In this document: piece by piece, positions 54,100 through 63,381 of the stretch
Layout: each line of letters opens with the position of its first letter
Position numbering within the stretch: the first letter of the stretch is position 1
Origin: Hymenobacter psychrotolerans DSM 18569
GTDB taxonomy: Bacteria > Bacteroidota > Bacteroidia > Cytophagales > Hymenobacteraceae
Assembly (NCBI RefSeq): GCF_900142395.1
Contig: NZ_FRAS01000019.1
Coordinates: forward strand, 17,021 to 81,020
DNA length: 64,000 bases
Reading direction: 5' to 3'
Translations under genes and position numbers: made by a program
The notes under the pieces: generated by a model
Database searches by the model: none
Told to the model about the DNA's origin: nothing
Seen by the model: the letters and a program-made list of their open reading frames with translations, nothing else

Positions 54100-54181
54100 T
54101 GGAATAAGCCAGGAAGCAGCGCCAGAGCCGGCACGTCTCTCTACAACGCGTTAGATAGCATCCGGGTTAGCAGCCGGAAAA

Positions 54182-54216
54182 CAAAACGGCCCGCCGGCCT
54201 TCGTTGCCAGCGGGCC
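54182..54216 (-). terminator. Terminator of msrB
   Basis: A G+C-rich stem (54188-54195 with 54210-54216 plus inner pairs) followed on the - strand by GTTTTGTTTT. Confidence 0.78.
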
Positions 54217-54238
54217 GCCCCATACTTCAGCTCAGCCG

Positions 54239-54814
54239 TTACTTGGCTTTCTCGAACACCATGCCGTCGGAATTCATGCAGTAGCGCTGGCCGGTAGGCG
54301 CAGGACCGTCGTTGAAGACGTGGCCGAGGTGGCCGCCGCATTTGGCGCATACCAGCTCGTCGCGGCTCATGCCCATCGTGTTGTCCGTAGCAACTTTCAG
54401 GCTGCTGTCGGTGGCCGGTGCCCAGAAGCTGGGCCAGCCGGTGCCGGACTCGAACTTGGTTTCAGAGGAAAACAGCAAGGTGTGGTCGGCGGCGCAGTAG
54501 TAGTTGCCCTTCTCGTGGTTGTCGGCGTATTTGTTGGCAAAAGGACGCTCGGTGCCCTTTTCACGCAAAATAAAGTACTGAGCAGGAGTTAGCTGAGCCT
54601 TCCATTGCGCGTCGGTTTTGCGTACCGGAAACTCGTCGGAACGGCCGGTTACGGGCCTGGGCTTCGGATAGGCTTTGGCGCCGGCAGCGGGCTTAGCCAC
54701 CGGACGCGGCGAGTCCGAAAGGTCCATATTGGCGTCGCGGGCACTCTTTTTCTGTGAGCACGCCGAGTTCAGCGTCAGCACGGAAAGCAATAAAATCAGG
54801 AGGGAACTACGCAT
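54239..54814 (-). CDS. msrB: Peptide-methionine (R)-S-oxide reductase, lipoprotein form
   Basis: A 191-residue MsrB that repairs oxidised methionine in envelope proteins. A lipobox (LNSAC, C19) makes it a lipoprotein, so it works outside the cytoplasm. The MsrB core is complete: [33 protein letters not shown], and the catalytic C179 in [13 protein letters not shown]. Of the two structural CxxC zinc pairs, the second is present (C156, C159), but the first reads C107-A-A-D110, so one ligand is Asp. There is a Pro/Ala-rich linker (about 35-60). The reductant in the periplasm is unknown. Confidence 0.93.
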   Translation of the reverse strand: MRSSLLILLLSVLTLNSACSQKKSARDANMDLSDSPRPVAKPAAGAKAYPKPRPVTGRSDEFPVRKTDAQWKAQLTPAQYFILREKGTERPFANKYADNHEKGNYYCAADHTLLFSSETKFESGTGWPSFWAPATDSSLKVATDNTMGMSRDELVCAKCGGHLGHVFNDGPAPTGQRYCMNSDGMVFEKAK

Positions 54815-55041
54815 TACGAGGGGAAAAGAGAAAAAAGGCCGACATCCAGCCTGCGTGCTCCGCAGACTGCCGAAAACAACATACGAAGCCTTGTAGTGGT
54901 TCGGCTTTGCGGCCCGCTGTAGTGGTTTGTGGCAGCGTGCGGGAACCTCAGCAGACCAATGAGTTGTAGTGCTTCGTGCCCGTGGTTTCTTCCCCTCTCA
55001 GTAACAATTCCTTAGTGCGGGCTTTTGCGCTAAACATTCCG

Positions 55042-55049
55042 TACCTTTG
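55042..55049 (+). promoter_or_regulatory. -7 promoter element for typA
   Basis: TACCTTTG, 19 bases before the ATG at 55069. No TTTG at the normal -33 distance (one is 14 bases away). Confidence 0.5.
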
Positions 55050-55068
55050 CGCCCGGAAAAACCTTTGT

Positions 55069-56877
55069 ATGCAGAACATCCGGAATATCGCCATCATTGC
55101 CCACGTTGACCACGGCAAGACTACGCTCGTGGACAAGATCATTCACGCCTCGAAGCTTTTCGACGAGCACCAGCAGTTCGACGACTTGATCCTCGACAAC
55201 AATGACCTGGAACGTGAGCGAGGCATCACCATCGTTTCCAAAAACGTATCCGTACGTTATAAGGACGTAAAAATCAACATCATCGACACGCCTGGTCACG
55301 CCGACTTCGGCGGCGAGGTGGAGCGCGTACTGAAGATGGCCGACGGCGTACTGCTGCTCGTCGATGCCTTCGAAGGCGCCATGCCCCAGACCCGTTTCGT
55401 GCTGGGCAAAGCCATTGACCTGGGCCTGAAGCCCATCGTGGTGGTAAACAAAGTCGATAAAGAAAACTGCCGCCCCGACGAGGTGCACGAGCAGGTGTTC
55501 GACCTCATGTTCAACCTCGGCGCTACCGAAGACCAGCTGGACTTCGTGACGCTGTACGGCTCCTCGAAGCAGGGTTGGATGAGCACCGACTGGAAAACCA
55601 AAACCGACAGCATCATTCCGCTGCTCGACGCTGTGGTGGCTTCTATCCCGGCTGCTCCTACCCTGGACGGCACGCCCCAGATGCAGGTTACCTCGCTCGA
55701 CTACTCGTCGTTCGTGGGCCGTATCGCCATTGGTCGCGTACACCGCGGCACGCTGAAAGAAGGCGCTAACATGAGCCTTGTGAAGCGTGATGGCACCATC
55801 AAGAAAGTTAAGATCAAAGAACTGCAAGTATTCGAAGGCCTGGGCCGCACAAAAGTAGCCGAGGTTAGCTCAGGCGAAATCTGCGCCGTAACCGGCATCG
55901 AAGGCTTCGACATCGGCGACACCCTCGCTGACGCCGAAAACCCCGAAGGGCTGACCACCATCAGCATCGACGAGCCGACGATGAACATGCTGTTCACCAT
56001 CAACAACTCGCCGTTCTTCGGTAAGGAAGGTAAGTTCGTGACCTCGCGTCACCTGCGTGACCGTCTGTTCAAGGAGACCGAGAAAAACCTGGCCCTGCGC
56101 GTAAAGGAAACCGACCGTGAGGACTCGTTCCTGGTGTACGGCCGCGGTATTCTTCACTTGTCAGTTCTCATCGAGACCATGCGTCGCGAAGGGTTCGAGC
56201 TGCAGGTAGGCCAGCCTCAGGTTCTGTTCCGTGAAGACGAGAACGGCAACCGTCTGGAGCCCATCGAGCACCTGGTAGTTGACGTGCCAGAGGAAACGGC
56301 TGGTAAGGTTATCGAGCTGGTAACGATGCGCAAAGGTGAGCTGACCATCATGGAGCCCAAGGGCGACCTGCAGCACCTGGAGTTCAATATCCCCGCTCGT
56401 GGTCTGATTGGTTTGCGTAACAACGTACTGACCGCCACGGCTGGTGAGGCTATCATGAACCACCGCTTCTCGGCTTACGAGCCCTACAAAGGCGTGATTC
56501 CAGGCCGTATTGCTGGTTCGCTGATTTCGATGGATACGGGTGCCGGCACCGCGTACACCATCGATAAGATGCAGGACCGCGGCGAGTTCTTCGTGGATCC
56601 AGGTGAGGAAGTATACGCTGGCCAGGTTATCGGGGAGCACACCCGCCCGAACGATTTGACCATCAACATCCAGAAAGGCAAGAAGCTCACCAACATGCGT
56701 GCTTCCGGCTCCGACGACAACGCCAAGATTATCCCGAAGCGTCAGTTCTCGCTGGAAGAAGCCATGGAATACATCCAGAAGGATGAGTACCTGGAGGTAA
56801 CGCCTAAGTCGATGCGGATGCGCAAGATTCTGCTCGACGAAAACGAGCGTCTGCGCTCGGCCAAGAAAGTAGACTAA
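55069..56877 (+). CDS. typA: Translational GTPase TypA/BipA
   Basis: A 602-residue ribosome-associated GTPase of the EF-G family, involved in ribosome assembly and stress growth. The G motifs are all present: AHVDHGKTTL (11-20), the RERGITIVSKN switch, DTPGHADFGGEVERVLKMAD and NKVDKENCRPDEV. The C-terminal specific region has GRGILHLSVLIETMRREGFE, PARGLIGLRNNVLTATAGEA and LEEAMEYIQKDEYLEVTPKS. The ATG at 55069 is supported by the -7 element 19 bases upstream and by family alignment. A strong terminator follows. Confidence 0.98.
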   Translation: MQNIRNIAIIAHVDHGKTTLVDKIIHASKLFDEHQQFDDLILDNNDLERERGITIVSKNVSVRYKDVKINIIDTPGHADFGGEVERVLKMADGVLLLVDAFEGAMPQTRFVLGKAIDLGLKPIVVVNKVDKENCRPDEVHEQVFDLMFNLGATEDQLDFVTLYGSSKQGWMSTDWKTKTDSIIPLLDAVVASIPAAPTLDGTPQMQVTSLDYSSFVGRIAIGRVHRGTLKEGANMSLVKRDGTIKKVKIKELQVFEGLGRTKVAEVSSGEICAVTGIEGFDIGDTLADAENPEGLTTISIDEPTMNMLFTINNSPFFGKEGKFVTSRHLRDRLFKETEKNLALRVKETDREDSFLVYGRGILHLSVLIETMRREGFELQVGQPQVLFREDENGNRLEPIEHLVVDVPEETAGKVIELVTMRKGELTIMEPKGDLQHLEFNIPARGLIGLRNNVLTATAGEAIMNHRFSAYEPYKGVIPGRIAGSLISMDTGAGTAYTIDKMQDRGEFFVDPGEEVYAGQVIGEHTRPNDLTINIQKGKKLTNMRASGSDDNAKIIPKRQFSLEEAMEYIQKDEYLEVTPKSMRMRKILLDENERLRSAKKVD

Positions 56878-56897
56878 CTGCCCGTCAGCTAGTTTGC

Positions 56898-56932
56898 AAA
56901 GGGGAGCAGCCGGTGGCTGCTCCCCTTTTTTT
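56898..56932 (+). terminator. Terminator of typA
   Basis: A perfect 14-bp stem, 3-base loop and seven T. Confidence 0.92.
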
Positions 56933-57001
56933 GTGGTCGGCCCTGTCTGGGGCTGGGCTGATTGCGTATATTCGCAGAGCCCCCGCCAACCTTTATCTGT
57001 T

Positions 57002-57340
57002 ATGGATTCCGAAAACCGCAGTAAGCGCGACCTGCCCGAAGTGGTAGCTGATATTCTGATTACGCTGGACAAAGTGCAGCGCGACGTTTCCACCCTAAAA
57101 CAGGAAATGGGCGGCCTGCGACAGGAGGTGGGCGGCCTGCGCCAGGAAATGGGCCATGGCTTCGACCGGATGGAAAGCGCCTTCAACAACATGACCACGG
57201 CCGTGCTGGACGCCATGAACCGGCAAACGGAGCGGTACGATCGGGTGCAGACCACGCAGACCAGCCAGGAAACCGAAGTACGGGAGTTGCGGCAGCGGCT
57301 GGAGAACCTGGAGAAAGTGGTGTACAAACAGGCTGGCTAA
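57002..57340 (+). CDS. Small coiled-coil protein of unknown function
   Basis: A 112-residue predicted cytoplasmic protein, helical and highly charged. A 7-residue unit, RQEMGGL / RQEVGGL / RQEMGHG, is repeated around residues 33-53 (21-base repeats in the DNA), and the C-terminus has heptads typical of a coiled coil (VRELRQRLENLEKVVYKQAG). No family is recognised. The ATG at 57002 is preferred; the frame from 56894 starts inside the typA terminator. It has its own terminator. Confidence 0.7.
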   Translation: MDSENRSKRDLPEVVADILITLDKVQRDVSTLKQEMGGLRQEVGGLRQEMGHGFDRMESAFNNMTTAVLDAMNRQTERYDRVQTTQTSQETEVRELRQRLENLEKVVYKQAG

Positions 57341-57369
57341 GCTTTCCGGCAGACTACAATACAGCAGCA

Positions 57370-57396
57370 AGCGCGGCCAATGGCCGCGCTTTTTTG
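57370..57396 (+). terminator. Terminator of the coiled-coil protein gene
   Basis: A nearly perfect 10-bp stem with a 2-base centre and six T. Confidence 0.88.
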
Positions 57397-57493
57397 TTGC
57401 CTAAAGGCCAGATGCAGGCTGTATCTGTTGTACTACAGCCTGCCATTCCACTCCTGAACTACTCCCGTGCTTCCTGACTTCCCTCCTACTCCG

Positions 57494-58216
57494 ATGCGCA
57501 GTCGCCTGCACCTGATGCGCCAGCGCTGGAGCAACCTGCTGTTTGCGCACTGGCCGGTGCCGCCCGAGCTGCTGCGCCCCTACCTGCCGGCCCGGCTGGA
57601 AGTGGACACGTTTGAGGGGCAGGCGTGGCTGGGCGTGGTGCCATTCACGATGAGCCACATCCGGCCGCTGGGGCTGCCGGCCGTGCCGGGCCTGAGCGCC
57701 CTGCACGAGCTGAACGTGCGCACCTACGCCACCCTCGATGGCGTACCGGGCGTGTGGTTTCTGTCGCTGGATGCCACGCAGCCGCTGGGGGTGTGGGCGG
57801 CGCGCACGCTGTTCCACCTGCCCTACCTGCACGCCCGCATCAGCCTCACCGAAACGGCCGGTACGCTGCGGGCCGTGGCCGAGCGCACTCACCGCGGCAT
57901 GGTGCCCGCCACCTTCGCTGCCACCTGGACACCGGGAGCCGCGCTGCCGCTAGCGCAACCGGGCACGCTGGAATATTTTCTTACGGAGCGCTACCACCTG
58001 TACACGGCCGGGGCCAACCTGCAGCAGGGCGTGCAGGGCAGCAGTCTGTGGCGCGGCTGCCTCTGGCACGAGCCCTGGACGCTGCGGGAAGCCACGCTGC
58101 AGGAGTGGGATTCCACGCTGCTGGAAAGCCACGGCCTGCCCACGCCAGTGGGCCCGCCGCTGCTCTACGCCGCCGAGCCGCTGGACGTGCAGGTACAGGA
58201 GCTGCGCCGCGTGTAA
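57494..58216 (+). CDS. YqjF/DUF2071 family protein
   Basis: A 240-residue protein of the DUF2071 (YqjF-like) family. Typical blocks are LFAHWPVPPELLRPYLP, LEVDTFEGQAWLGVVPFTMS, FLSLDATQPLGVWAARTLF and LTERYHLYTAG. Family structures have an acetoacetate-decarboxylase-like fold, but no reaction is known to me. The ATG at 57494 is chosen; a GTG at 57467 is also possible and would add 9 residues. It converges with the acylphosphatase gene, 14 bases between the stops. Confidence 0.85.
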   Translation: MRSRLHLMRQRWSNLLFAHWPVPPELLRPYLPARLEVDTFEGQAWLGVVPFTMSHIRPLGLPAVPGLSALHELNVRTYATLDGVPGVWFLSLDATQPLGVWAARTLFHLPYLHARISLTETAGTLRAVAERTHRGMVPATFAATWTPGAALPLAQPGTLEYFLTERYHLYTAGANLQQGVQGSSLWRGCLWHEPWTLREATLQEWDSTLLESHGLPTPVGPPLLYAAEPLDVQVQELRRV

Positions 58217-58230
58217 GTCGGGGGCTGGCG

Positions 58231-58506
58231 CTACCGCCGCACCTCAAACCCGGTGTAGTGCTGCACCGGCCCGGCAGCCACATCTACCTGGGTAACGTGC
58301 GCGGCGGGCGGGCCCTGGTGGCACCAGGCCTGCAGGGCGTCCAGCGCGTGGGCCGGGCCTTCGGCTTCGATGGTGACGGTGCCGTCGGGGTTATTGCGGG
58401 CGTAGCCGTGGAGGCCCAGCTGCCGGGCCTGCTGCACGGTGCTCTGGCGGTAGAAAACGCCCTGGACGCGGCCATGAACGAGAAACGTGCGATGCTGAAT
58501 GGCCAT
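58231..58506 (-). CDS. acyP: Acylphosphatase
   Basis: A 91-residue enzyme that hydrolyses carboxyl phosphates such as acetyl phosphate or carbamoyl phosphate. The phosphate-binding loop is VHGRVQGVFYRQST with the catalytic Arg in FYR; the catalytic Asn is in HGYARNNPDGTVTIEAEG. The length and fold are standard. The ATG at 58506 is used because the frame to 58626 adds 40 residues without conservation. Gene symbol by family, with moderate confidence. Confidence 0.92.
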   Translation of the reverse strand: MAIQHRTFLVHGRVQGVFYRQSTVQQARQLGLHGYARNNPDGTVTIEAEGPAHALDALQAWCHQGPPAAHVTQVDVAAGPVQHYTGFEVRR

Positions 58507-58644
58507 AAGAAGGCGGGTTGGCAGGTAAGAAAGGTCAAAGGTGGCAAACGGCCATAACACCGCGCAACCTACGTGCTGCATCCGGGGCTGGGGCGTCTGG
58601 CATTTTATGCGTTGATTCGCGGCCAAGCATCTTATCGATATCCT

Positions 58645-59349
58645 ATGCCGGCGCCTGAATTCTTCTATACCCTCACCGTCATGCTGCCCATTCTGGCGGT
58701 TGCCCTAACGCTCTGGACTGGCGGCTGGCTGCGGCGCTTATATCTGATAAGTGTCCGGCTCTTGCTGGGGGCTTTCATGCTGAGCGCCGGCCTCTACAAA
58801 CTCTCCGATAACCAGATACCGTGGCTGATGGGGCCACCAATGAACCATACCTTGTTGGCGAAGTATGGCTTGCAGCTTTTCGCCCAGTTCATTGGGGTAG
58901 CGCAGCTGATCATTGGTTTGTCACTGCTTACGGGCCGGTTTGCGCTGTTAGGGGCCCTGATGCTGGTGCCCATGTGGGTGGGCATCATTATGTTTACTTG
59001 GTCTCAGGACTGGCAGGGAGTTGAGGATTGGCGGGGCACTCCATCCCTTGTCTGCGGCTTCCTGATTCTGACCCTGGGGTTGCTGCTGCACGACTACCAC
59101 CGGCTCAAATACCTGCTCTACCCGCCCACCCAGCCCGAAACCATCCGGGCAGTGCCCTTGCGCACCGGGCCGCTGCCCCTGGAGATGCTGTGGTGGCTGG
59201 GGGCGGCCGTGTTTATGGGCGGCAGCCTGCTCTACCCGGTTTCGCTGCGCGTGATGGTGGGCACCATGCTGGCGGGCCTGCTGCTACTGGCGGCCGGCGG
59301 CCTGCTGCTGTGGCGCCGTCGCCGGCTAGCCGCCAAGCCCGGCGCCTAG
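58645..59349 (+). CDS. DoxX-like integral membrane protein
   Basis: A 234-residue inner-membrane protein with six or seven hydrophobic segments. The middle part (LLLGAFMLSAGLYKLSD; FAQFIGVAQLIIGLSLLTGR; LMLVPMWVGIIMFTWSQDW) resembles DoxX/SURF4-like proteins, for which several roles have been suggested. The C-terminal two helices end in a basic tail (WRRRRLAAKPGA). The ATG at 58645 is chosen. Its end overlaps the stop of the convergent TrmH-type gene by 4 bases. Confidence 0.7.
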   Translation: MPAPEFFYTLTVMLPILAVALTLWTGGWLRRLYLISVRLLLGAFMLSAGLYKLSDNQIPWLMGPPMNHTLLAKYGLQLFAQFIGVAQLIIGLSLLTGRFALLGALMLVPMWVGIIMFTWSQDWQGVEDWRGTPSLVCGFLILTLGLLLHDYHRLKYLLYPPTQPETIRAVPLRTGPLPLEMLWWLGAAVFMGGSLLYPVSLRVMVGTMLAGLLLLAAGGLLLWRRRRLAAKPGA

Positions 59350-60155
59350 CCGCGCTGGCGCACCGCCTCAAACGTGAGGATGGCCGTGGCGGTGCTCACG
59401 TTCAGCGAATCAATGTAGCCGCCCATCGGGATGATGATGGTTTCGGTGCAGGCCTGCATAAGCTCGGGCGTGAGGCCGTCGGCTTCGGTGCCCATCACGA
59501 AGGCGGTGGGGCCGCGGAAGTCGTACTGGGTGTAGGGGCGGGCGTGGTCGGTGAGGGCGGCGGCGTAGGTGCGGATGCCGTGCTGCTCGCACCAGCTCAG
59601 CAGCTCCTGCCGGGTGGTGGCCACGGTGGGCACCGTGAAGATGCAGCCGATGCTGCTGCGGATGGCGTTGGGGTTGTAGAGGTCGGTGCGCGGGTCACAG
59701 ATGATAACAGCGTCGGCGCGGGCGGCGTCGGCGGTGCGCAGGATGGCGCCCAGGTTGCCGGGTTTCTCCACGGCTTCCAGCACCAGCAGCAGCGGTGCGG
59801 CCGGCAGCTTCAGGCCGGCCAGCGTGTGGCGCGGCGGCTGGGCCAAAGCCAGCACGCCGTCGGAGCCTTCGCGGTAAGCCACCTTTTCGAATACAGCCCT
59901 CGACACCTCAAACCACTCCGGCTGCTGGCTCCCAAATAGCGCCCGTAGCTCCTGCTGCCGGGCCGGACCGGCCAGCTCAGGGCACACGAACAGGGCCGTC
60001 ACGCTCACGCCCGCCCCGTGCGCAATGGTCAGCTCGCGGTGTCCTTCAATGATGGTCAGGCCCTGCTCGCGCCGCTCCGACGATTTTTGCTGGAGCCGGA
60101 GCAGGTTTTTGATGCGCGGATTCTGAGGCGAGGTAATCGGGTCGGGAGTGGGCAT
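59346..60155 (-). CDS. TrmH-type (SPOUT) RNA methyltransferase
   Basis: A 269-residue 2'-O-ribose methyltransferase of the SpoU class, acting on tRNA or rRNA. An N-terminal substrate-binding domain starts with ITSPQNPRIKNLLRLQQKSS (as in the TsnR/AviRb group). The SAM-binding knot has LEAVEKPGNLGAILRTADAA, VMGTEADGLTPELMQ and IPMGGYIDSLNVSTATAI. The exact RNA target cannot be given. The ATG at 60155 is preferred to that at 60359 by motif position. It is divergent from the histidine kinase gene. Confidence 0.93.
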   Translation of the reverse strand: MPTPDPITSPQNPRIKNLLRLQQKSSERREQGLTIIEGHRELTIAHGAGVSVTALFVCPELAGPARQQELRALFGSQQPEWFEVSRAVFEKVAYREGSDGVLALAQPPRHTLAGLKLPAAPLLLVLEAVEKPGNLGAILRTADAARADAVIICDPRTDLYNPNAIRSSIGCIFTVPTVATTRQELLSWCEQHGIRTYAAALTDHARPYTQYDFRGPTAFVMGTEADGLTPELMQACTETIIIPMGGYIDSLNVSTATAILTFEAVRQRG

Positions 60156-60291
60156 AAAGCAGAGCAGGCCGGAAATATGGCCCGAAGATACGGCAACCGC
60201 CCCGAGCCACGTATGGCGCGTTGCGGCCCGAACCGTTATCCTTGCAGGCGCACACGCGCCCCCGCCCTGTCTGCTCCTTCTTTTCCGCCCG

Positions 60292-61812
60292 ATGCGCTTA
60301 CGACTCAATACCAAAATCCTGCTCGGTTTCATTATTGCGCTGGCCGTGCTGACGCTCACCTCGCTGCTGGCCTACCGCAGCATTCAGCAGCTGGCTTTCT
60401 ATACCCGGCAGGTAGAGCACACCTACCAGGTGCTGCAGTATTCCTCGCAGATTCGCACCAAAGTGCGCGACGTCCAGACGGCGGTACGGGACTATCTGCT
60501 GCTGGCCGATTCCAGCCGCCTGGCCGGGTACAGCAGCAGTCTTGAGGGAATTCATCAGGATTTCGACTCGCTGCAGCTGCTCACGCGCGACAACCCGCTG
60601 CAGCAGGAGCGGCTGGATACGCTCCGGCGGCTGGTGGCCGACGAAAGGCTGTTTCTGGATACGTGGCGCCAGGTAGCTCCCACACCCTACGCCGCCCGCG
60701 ACCTGGTGAAGGACGACCAGGCCCGGCTGGAGCAGCTGCGCAAAACCGTGGCCAACCTGACCGCCACCGAATCGGCCTTGCTGAAGGAGCGCAACCGCAA
60801 CCAGGACTTCTATGAGAACACCACGCCACTGGCCATCATCGGCTCCGCGGTGCTGGCCGTGCTGATTGTGTTGTGGCTGTTCTCGAAAATTACGCAGGAG
60901 CTGCAGGCCAATGAGCGGCTGCAGCAGCAGCTGGCCCAGATAAACGAAGACACGGCCCAACGCATTGCCAGCATCGAGCAGCTGGCCGAGCGGGTGGTGC
61001 AGGGCGACTACAGCGTGAAAATCAGCAGCGGCAGGCAGCAGGACAGCCTCGGCAACCTCGCCACTTCGCTCAACCTGATGACCCAGGCCCTGGAAGACAG
61101 CTTCACGGCGCTGCAAAACCGCAACAAGGAGCTCGACCAGTTTGCCTACGTGGCCTCGCACGACCTGAAGGCGCCCGTGCGCGGCGTCCTGACCGTGCTC
61201 AAATGGATTGAGGATGAGCTGCATAGCGAGCTGAGCACGAAAATGCAGCAGTATCTGGGCATGATGAAGGGCCGCCTGCTGCGCCTCGAAGACCTCATCA
61301 ACGGCCTGCTGGCCTATGCCCGCGTGGGCCGCACCGAGCAGAAGCTGGAGGAAGTGCCGGTAGCCCAACTGGTGCGGGAAGTAGCTGACCTGGTAGTGCC
61401 CGCCGGGTTTCAGGTGGAAATCCCGGGTGATATGCCCACTTTCCTGACCGACCGCCTGAGCCTGCAGCAGGTGTTTACGAACCTGATGGGCAACGCCGCC
61501 AAATACCACGACAAGCCTACCGGCACCATCCGGGTAAGCTGCCGGGACATCGGGCGCTGCTACGAGTTTCGGGTGCAGGACGACGGGCCGGGCATTGCGC
61601 CGGAGTACCACGAGAAAATCTTCCTGATGTTTCAGACCCTGCGCGACCGGCACACGGCCGAAAGCACGGGCATCGGGCTCAGCATCGTGCGCAAAATCAT
61701 CGACGAGCAGAAGGGCACTATCCACGTAGAATCGGCGGTGGGGCAAGGGGCGGCCTTTGTGTTTACCTGGCCCAAAGCAGCGGCGCCGGAGCTGGCCGCC
61801 GCGTTGCTCTAG
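60292..61812 (+). CDS. Sensor histidine kinase, CHASE3-like sensor
   Basis: A 506-residue membrane sensor kinase. One helix at 8-28, a CHASE3-like periplasmic domain of about 150 residues (YRSIQQLAFYTRQVEHTYQV ... VRDYLLLADSS), a second helix at about 180-198, a HAMP-like linker, then HisKA with the phospho-acceptor H290 (FAYVASHDLKAPVRG) and HATPase_c (NLMGNAAKYHDKP, VQDDGPGIAPEYHEKIF, STGIGLSIVRKII). The kinase part resembles phytochrome-type (HWE-unrelated) kinases that pair with Rcp1-like regulators. The response-regulator gene follows after 87 bases, so they form a two-component pair. The stimulus is unknown. Confidence 0.93.
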   Translation: MRLRLNTKILLGFIIALAVLTLTSLLAYRSIQQLAFYTRQVEHTYQVLQYSSQIRTKVRDVQTAVRDYLLLADSSRLAGYSSSLEGIHQDFDSLQLLTRDNPLQQERLDTLRRLVADERLFLDTWRQVAPTPYAARDLVKDDQARLEQLRKTVANLTATESALLKERNRNQDFYENTTPLAIIGSAVLAVLIVLWLFSKITQELQANERLQQQLAQINEDTAQRIASIEQLAERVVQGDYSVKISSGRQQDSLGNLATSLNLMTQALEDSFTALQNRNKELDQFAYVASHDLKAPVRGVLTVLKWIEDELHSELSTKMQQYLGMMKGRLLRLEDLINGLLAYARVGRTEQKLEEVPVAQLVREVADLVVPAGFQVEIPGDMPTFLTDRLSLQQVFTNLMGNAAKYHDKPTGTIRVSCRDIGRCYEFRVQDDGPGIAPEYHEKIFLMFQTLRDRHTAESTGIGLSIVRKIIDEQKGTIHVESAVGQGAAFVFTWPKAAAPELAAALL

Positions 61813-61899
61813 CAGCCTTTCGGCACCATTTTAGCGCCGCTTCTGCCGGGCGGCCGCCTTTGTTCGTATCTTTCCGCCCCTTACCTATCAGCCCCCTTT

Positions 61900-62310
61900 A
61901 TGCGCTCTGTACTGCTCGTTGAAGACGACTTCTTTGACACGATGACGGTTGAGAAATCGTTCGAGAAATTCAGTGTGCAGCACAAGCTGTATACGGCTTT
62001 CAACGGCCTGGAAGCCCTGGATCTGCTACGGGGCCTGAACGGAGTGGAGCCCATCCGGCCGCTGCCCGAAGTTATTCTGCTGGACCTGAACATGCCCAAG
62101 ATGAACGGGCACGAGTTTCTGGCCGAAATCCGCAAGGATGCCGAGCTGGCCGACATTCCGGTGTTCATCATGACCACGTCAACCATGGACGCAGACCGGC
62201 TGAACGCGGAGAATCTGGGCGTGAGCGGCTACATCATCAAGCCGCTGGACTTCGAAACCAGCCCCGACATGGTGGACAGCATGAGCCTGCTGGAGAAGCT
62301 GCTTAAGTAG
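61900..62310 (+). CDS. Single-domain response regulator
   Basis: A 136-residue receiver domain without an output domain, similar to Rcp1-type regulators. The acidic pocket is VEDD (8-10), the phosphorylation site D62 (ILLDLNMPKMNG), the conserved Thr T93 (IMTTST) and Lys K114 (YIIKPLDF). It most likely takes phosphate from the upstream histidine kinase and works by protein contacts. A near-consensus -7 element TATCTTTC (61867-61874) precedes it, so it may also be transcribed alone. Confidence 0.94.
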   Translation: MRSVLLVEDDFFDTMTVEKSFEKFSVQHKLYTAFNGLEALDLLRGLNGVEPIRPLPEVILLDLNMPKMNGHEFLAEIRKDAELADIPVFIMTTSTMDADRLNAENLGVSGYIIKPLDFETSPDMVDSMSLLEKLLK

Positions 62311-62417
62311 CCGAAAGCCATTCGCGCGGAGCCGCTGGCCGGATTCTTGCTCAGGCGGCCGGGCAGCTTTCCTGCGCCTTGTTGTTTGTATTTCACGCCT
62401 GCTGTAGTTCTCTCCCT

Positions 62418-63341
62418 ATGATGTGGCACCGCTCTGCTTTGCTGCTAACGGCTGGTCTGGCTCTGCCGGCCGCCGCGCTGGCTCAGGCTGCGCCCCGGCA
62501 GCTTCAGACGCTGCCTTCGGCCCCTACTGCCCCGACTCCGGATACCACCCGCCGCGCCGCGCCCCGGCAGCTGGCTGCGCCTCCGTCCCTGCCCGACTCA
62601 GTGCGCCAGCAACAGCAGCAGCGGGCCACGCTGCCGCCCGCCAACACCACCCGCTACGCCGTAGGCCTGAAAACCGGGCAGGTCTACAAGGGCTTCGATG
62701 TGACGGTGAAGCAGCCCTTCATCGGCCGGCCCTACCTCGTCCTGGACGAGCAGCAGCGCTTCGATTTGGACCAGGTGCGCTACTTTGAGGACGAAAGCGG
62801 TTTTTATGTGCGCACCACGCTGCCCGGCCGCTCCAAGCGCGAAGCCACGCTCCGCCGCGACAGAGTGGGCCGCATCAGCCTGTACTCTATCACGAGCACG
62901 CAGTACGCCGGCAACGGCATGGGCGGGTTCGGGCCGTATGGCGGTTACGGGCGCTATGGCGGGTTTGGGGGCTACCCCTACGGCGGCTATGGCGGCCCCA
63001 TGTACCGTACCACCAAAACCGAGTATTTCAGCAAAGACAACGGCCCGATTGAGGACCTGAGCCTGCGCAACCTCCTGCTGGCCACCGCCGACAACCCCAC
63101 GGCCACCAACCTGCTGTTGCAGGCCCGCCAGTACCAGACCTACACCACCATCAGCTACGTGGCGGCCGGCGGCCTGCTGGTGGCGGGGCTGGTATCGTCG
63201 CTGAACCAGAACAGCAGCGGCCCGGCTATTTCGCCGCTCATGTATGCCAGCCTGCCGTTTATGGTGGTGCCGCTGGTGCTGGGCAGCAAAAGCCAGAACA
63301 ACGTCCGGCAGGCCATCAACCTCTACAACCGCGGGCAGTAG
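62418..63341 (+). CDS. Secreted protein with Gly/Tyr-rich segment
   Basis: A 307-residue exported protein of unknown function. Signal peptide at about 1-23 (ends ALAQ). A Pro/Ala/Gln-rich linker (25-75) is followed by a compact region (YAVGLKTGQVYKGFDVTVKQ; YLVLDEQQRFDLDQVRYFED), then a low-complexity Gly/Tyr-rich loop at about 166-196 (GGFGPYGGYGRYGGFGGYP), then a region with two hydrophobic segments (about 245-262 and 275-293) that may be membrane helices or buried strands. The first of two adjacent ATG codons is used. The repeat region starts 40 bases after its stop. Confidence 0.7.
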   Translation: MMWHRSALLLTAGLALPAAALAQAAPRQLQTLPSAPTAPTPDTTRRAAPRQLAAPPSLPDSVRQQQQQRATLPPANTTRYAVGLKTGQVYKGFDVTVKQPFIGRPYLVLDEQQRFDLDQVRYFEDESGFYVRTTLPGRSKREATLRRDRVGRISLYSITSTQYAGNGMGGFGPYGGYGRYGGFGGYPYGGYGGPMYRTTKTEYFSKDNGPIEDLSLRNLLLATADNPTATNLLLQARQYQTYTTISYVAAGGLLVAGLVSSLNQNSSGPAISPLMYASLPFMVVPLVLGSKSQNNVRQAINLYNRGQ

Positions 63342-63381
63342 CGCACGCAGGCACCGCTCACAGCGCCGCCTTGTCCATTCC

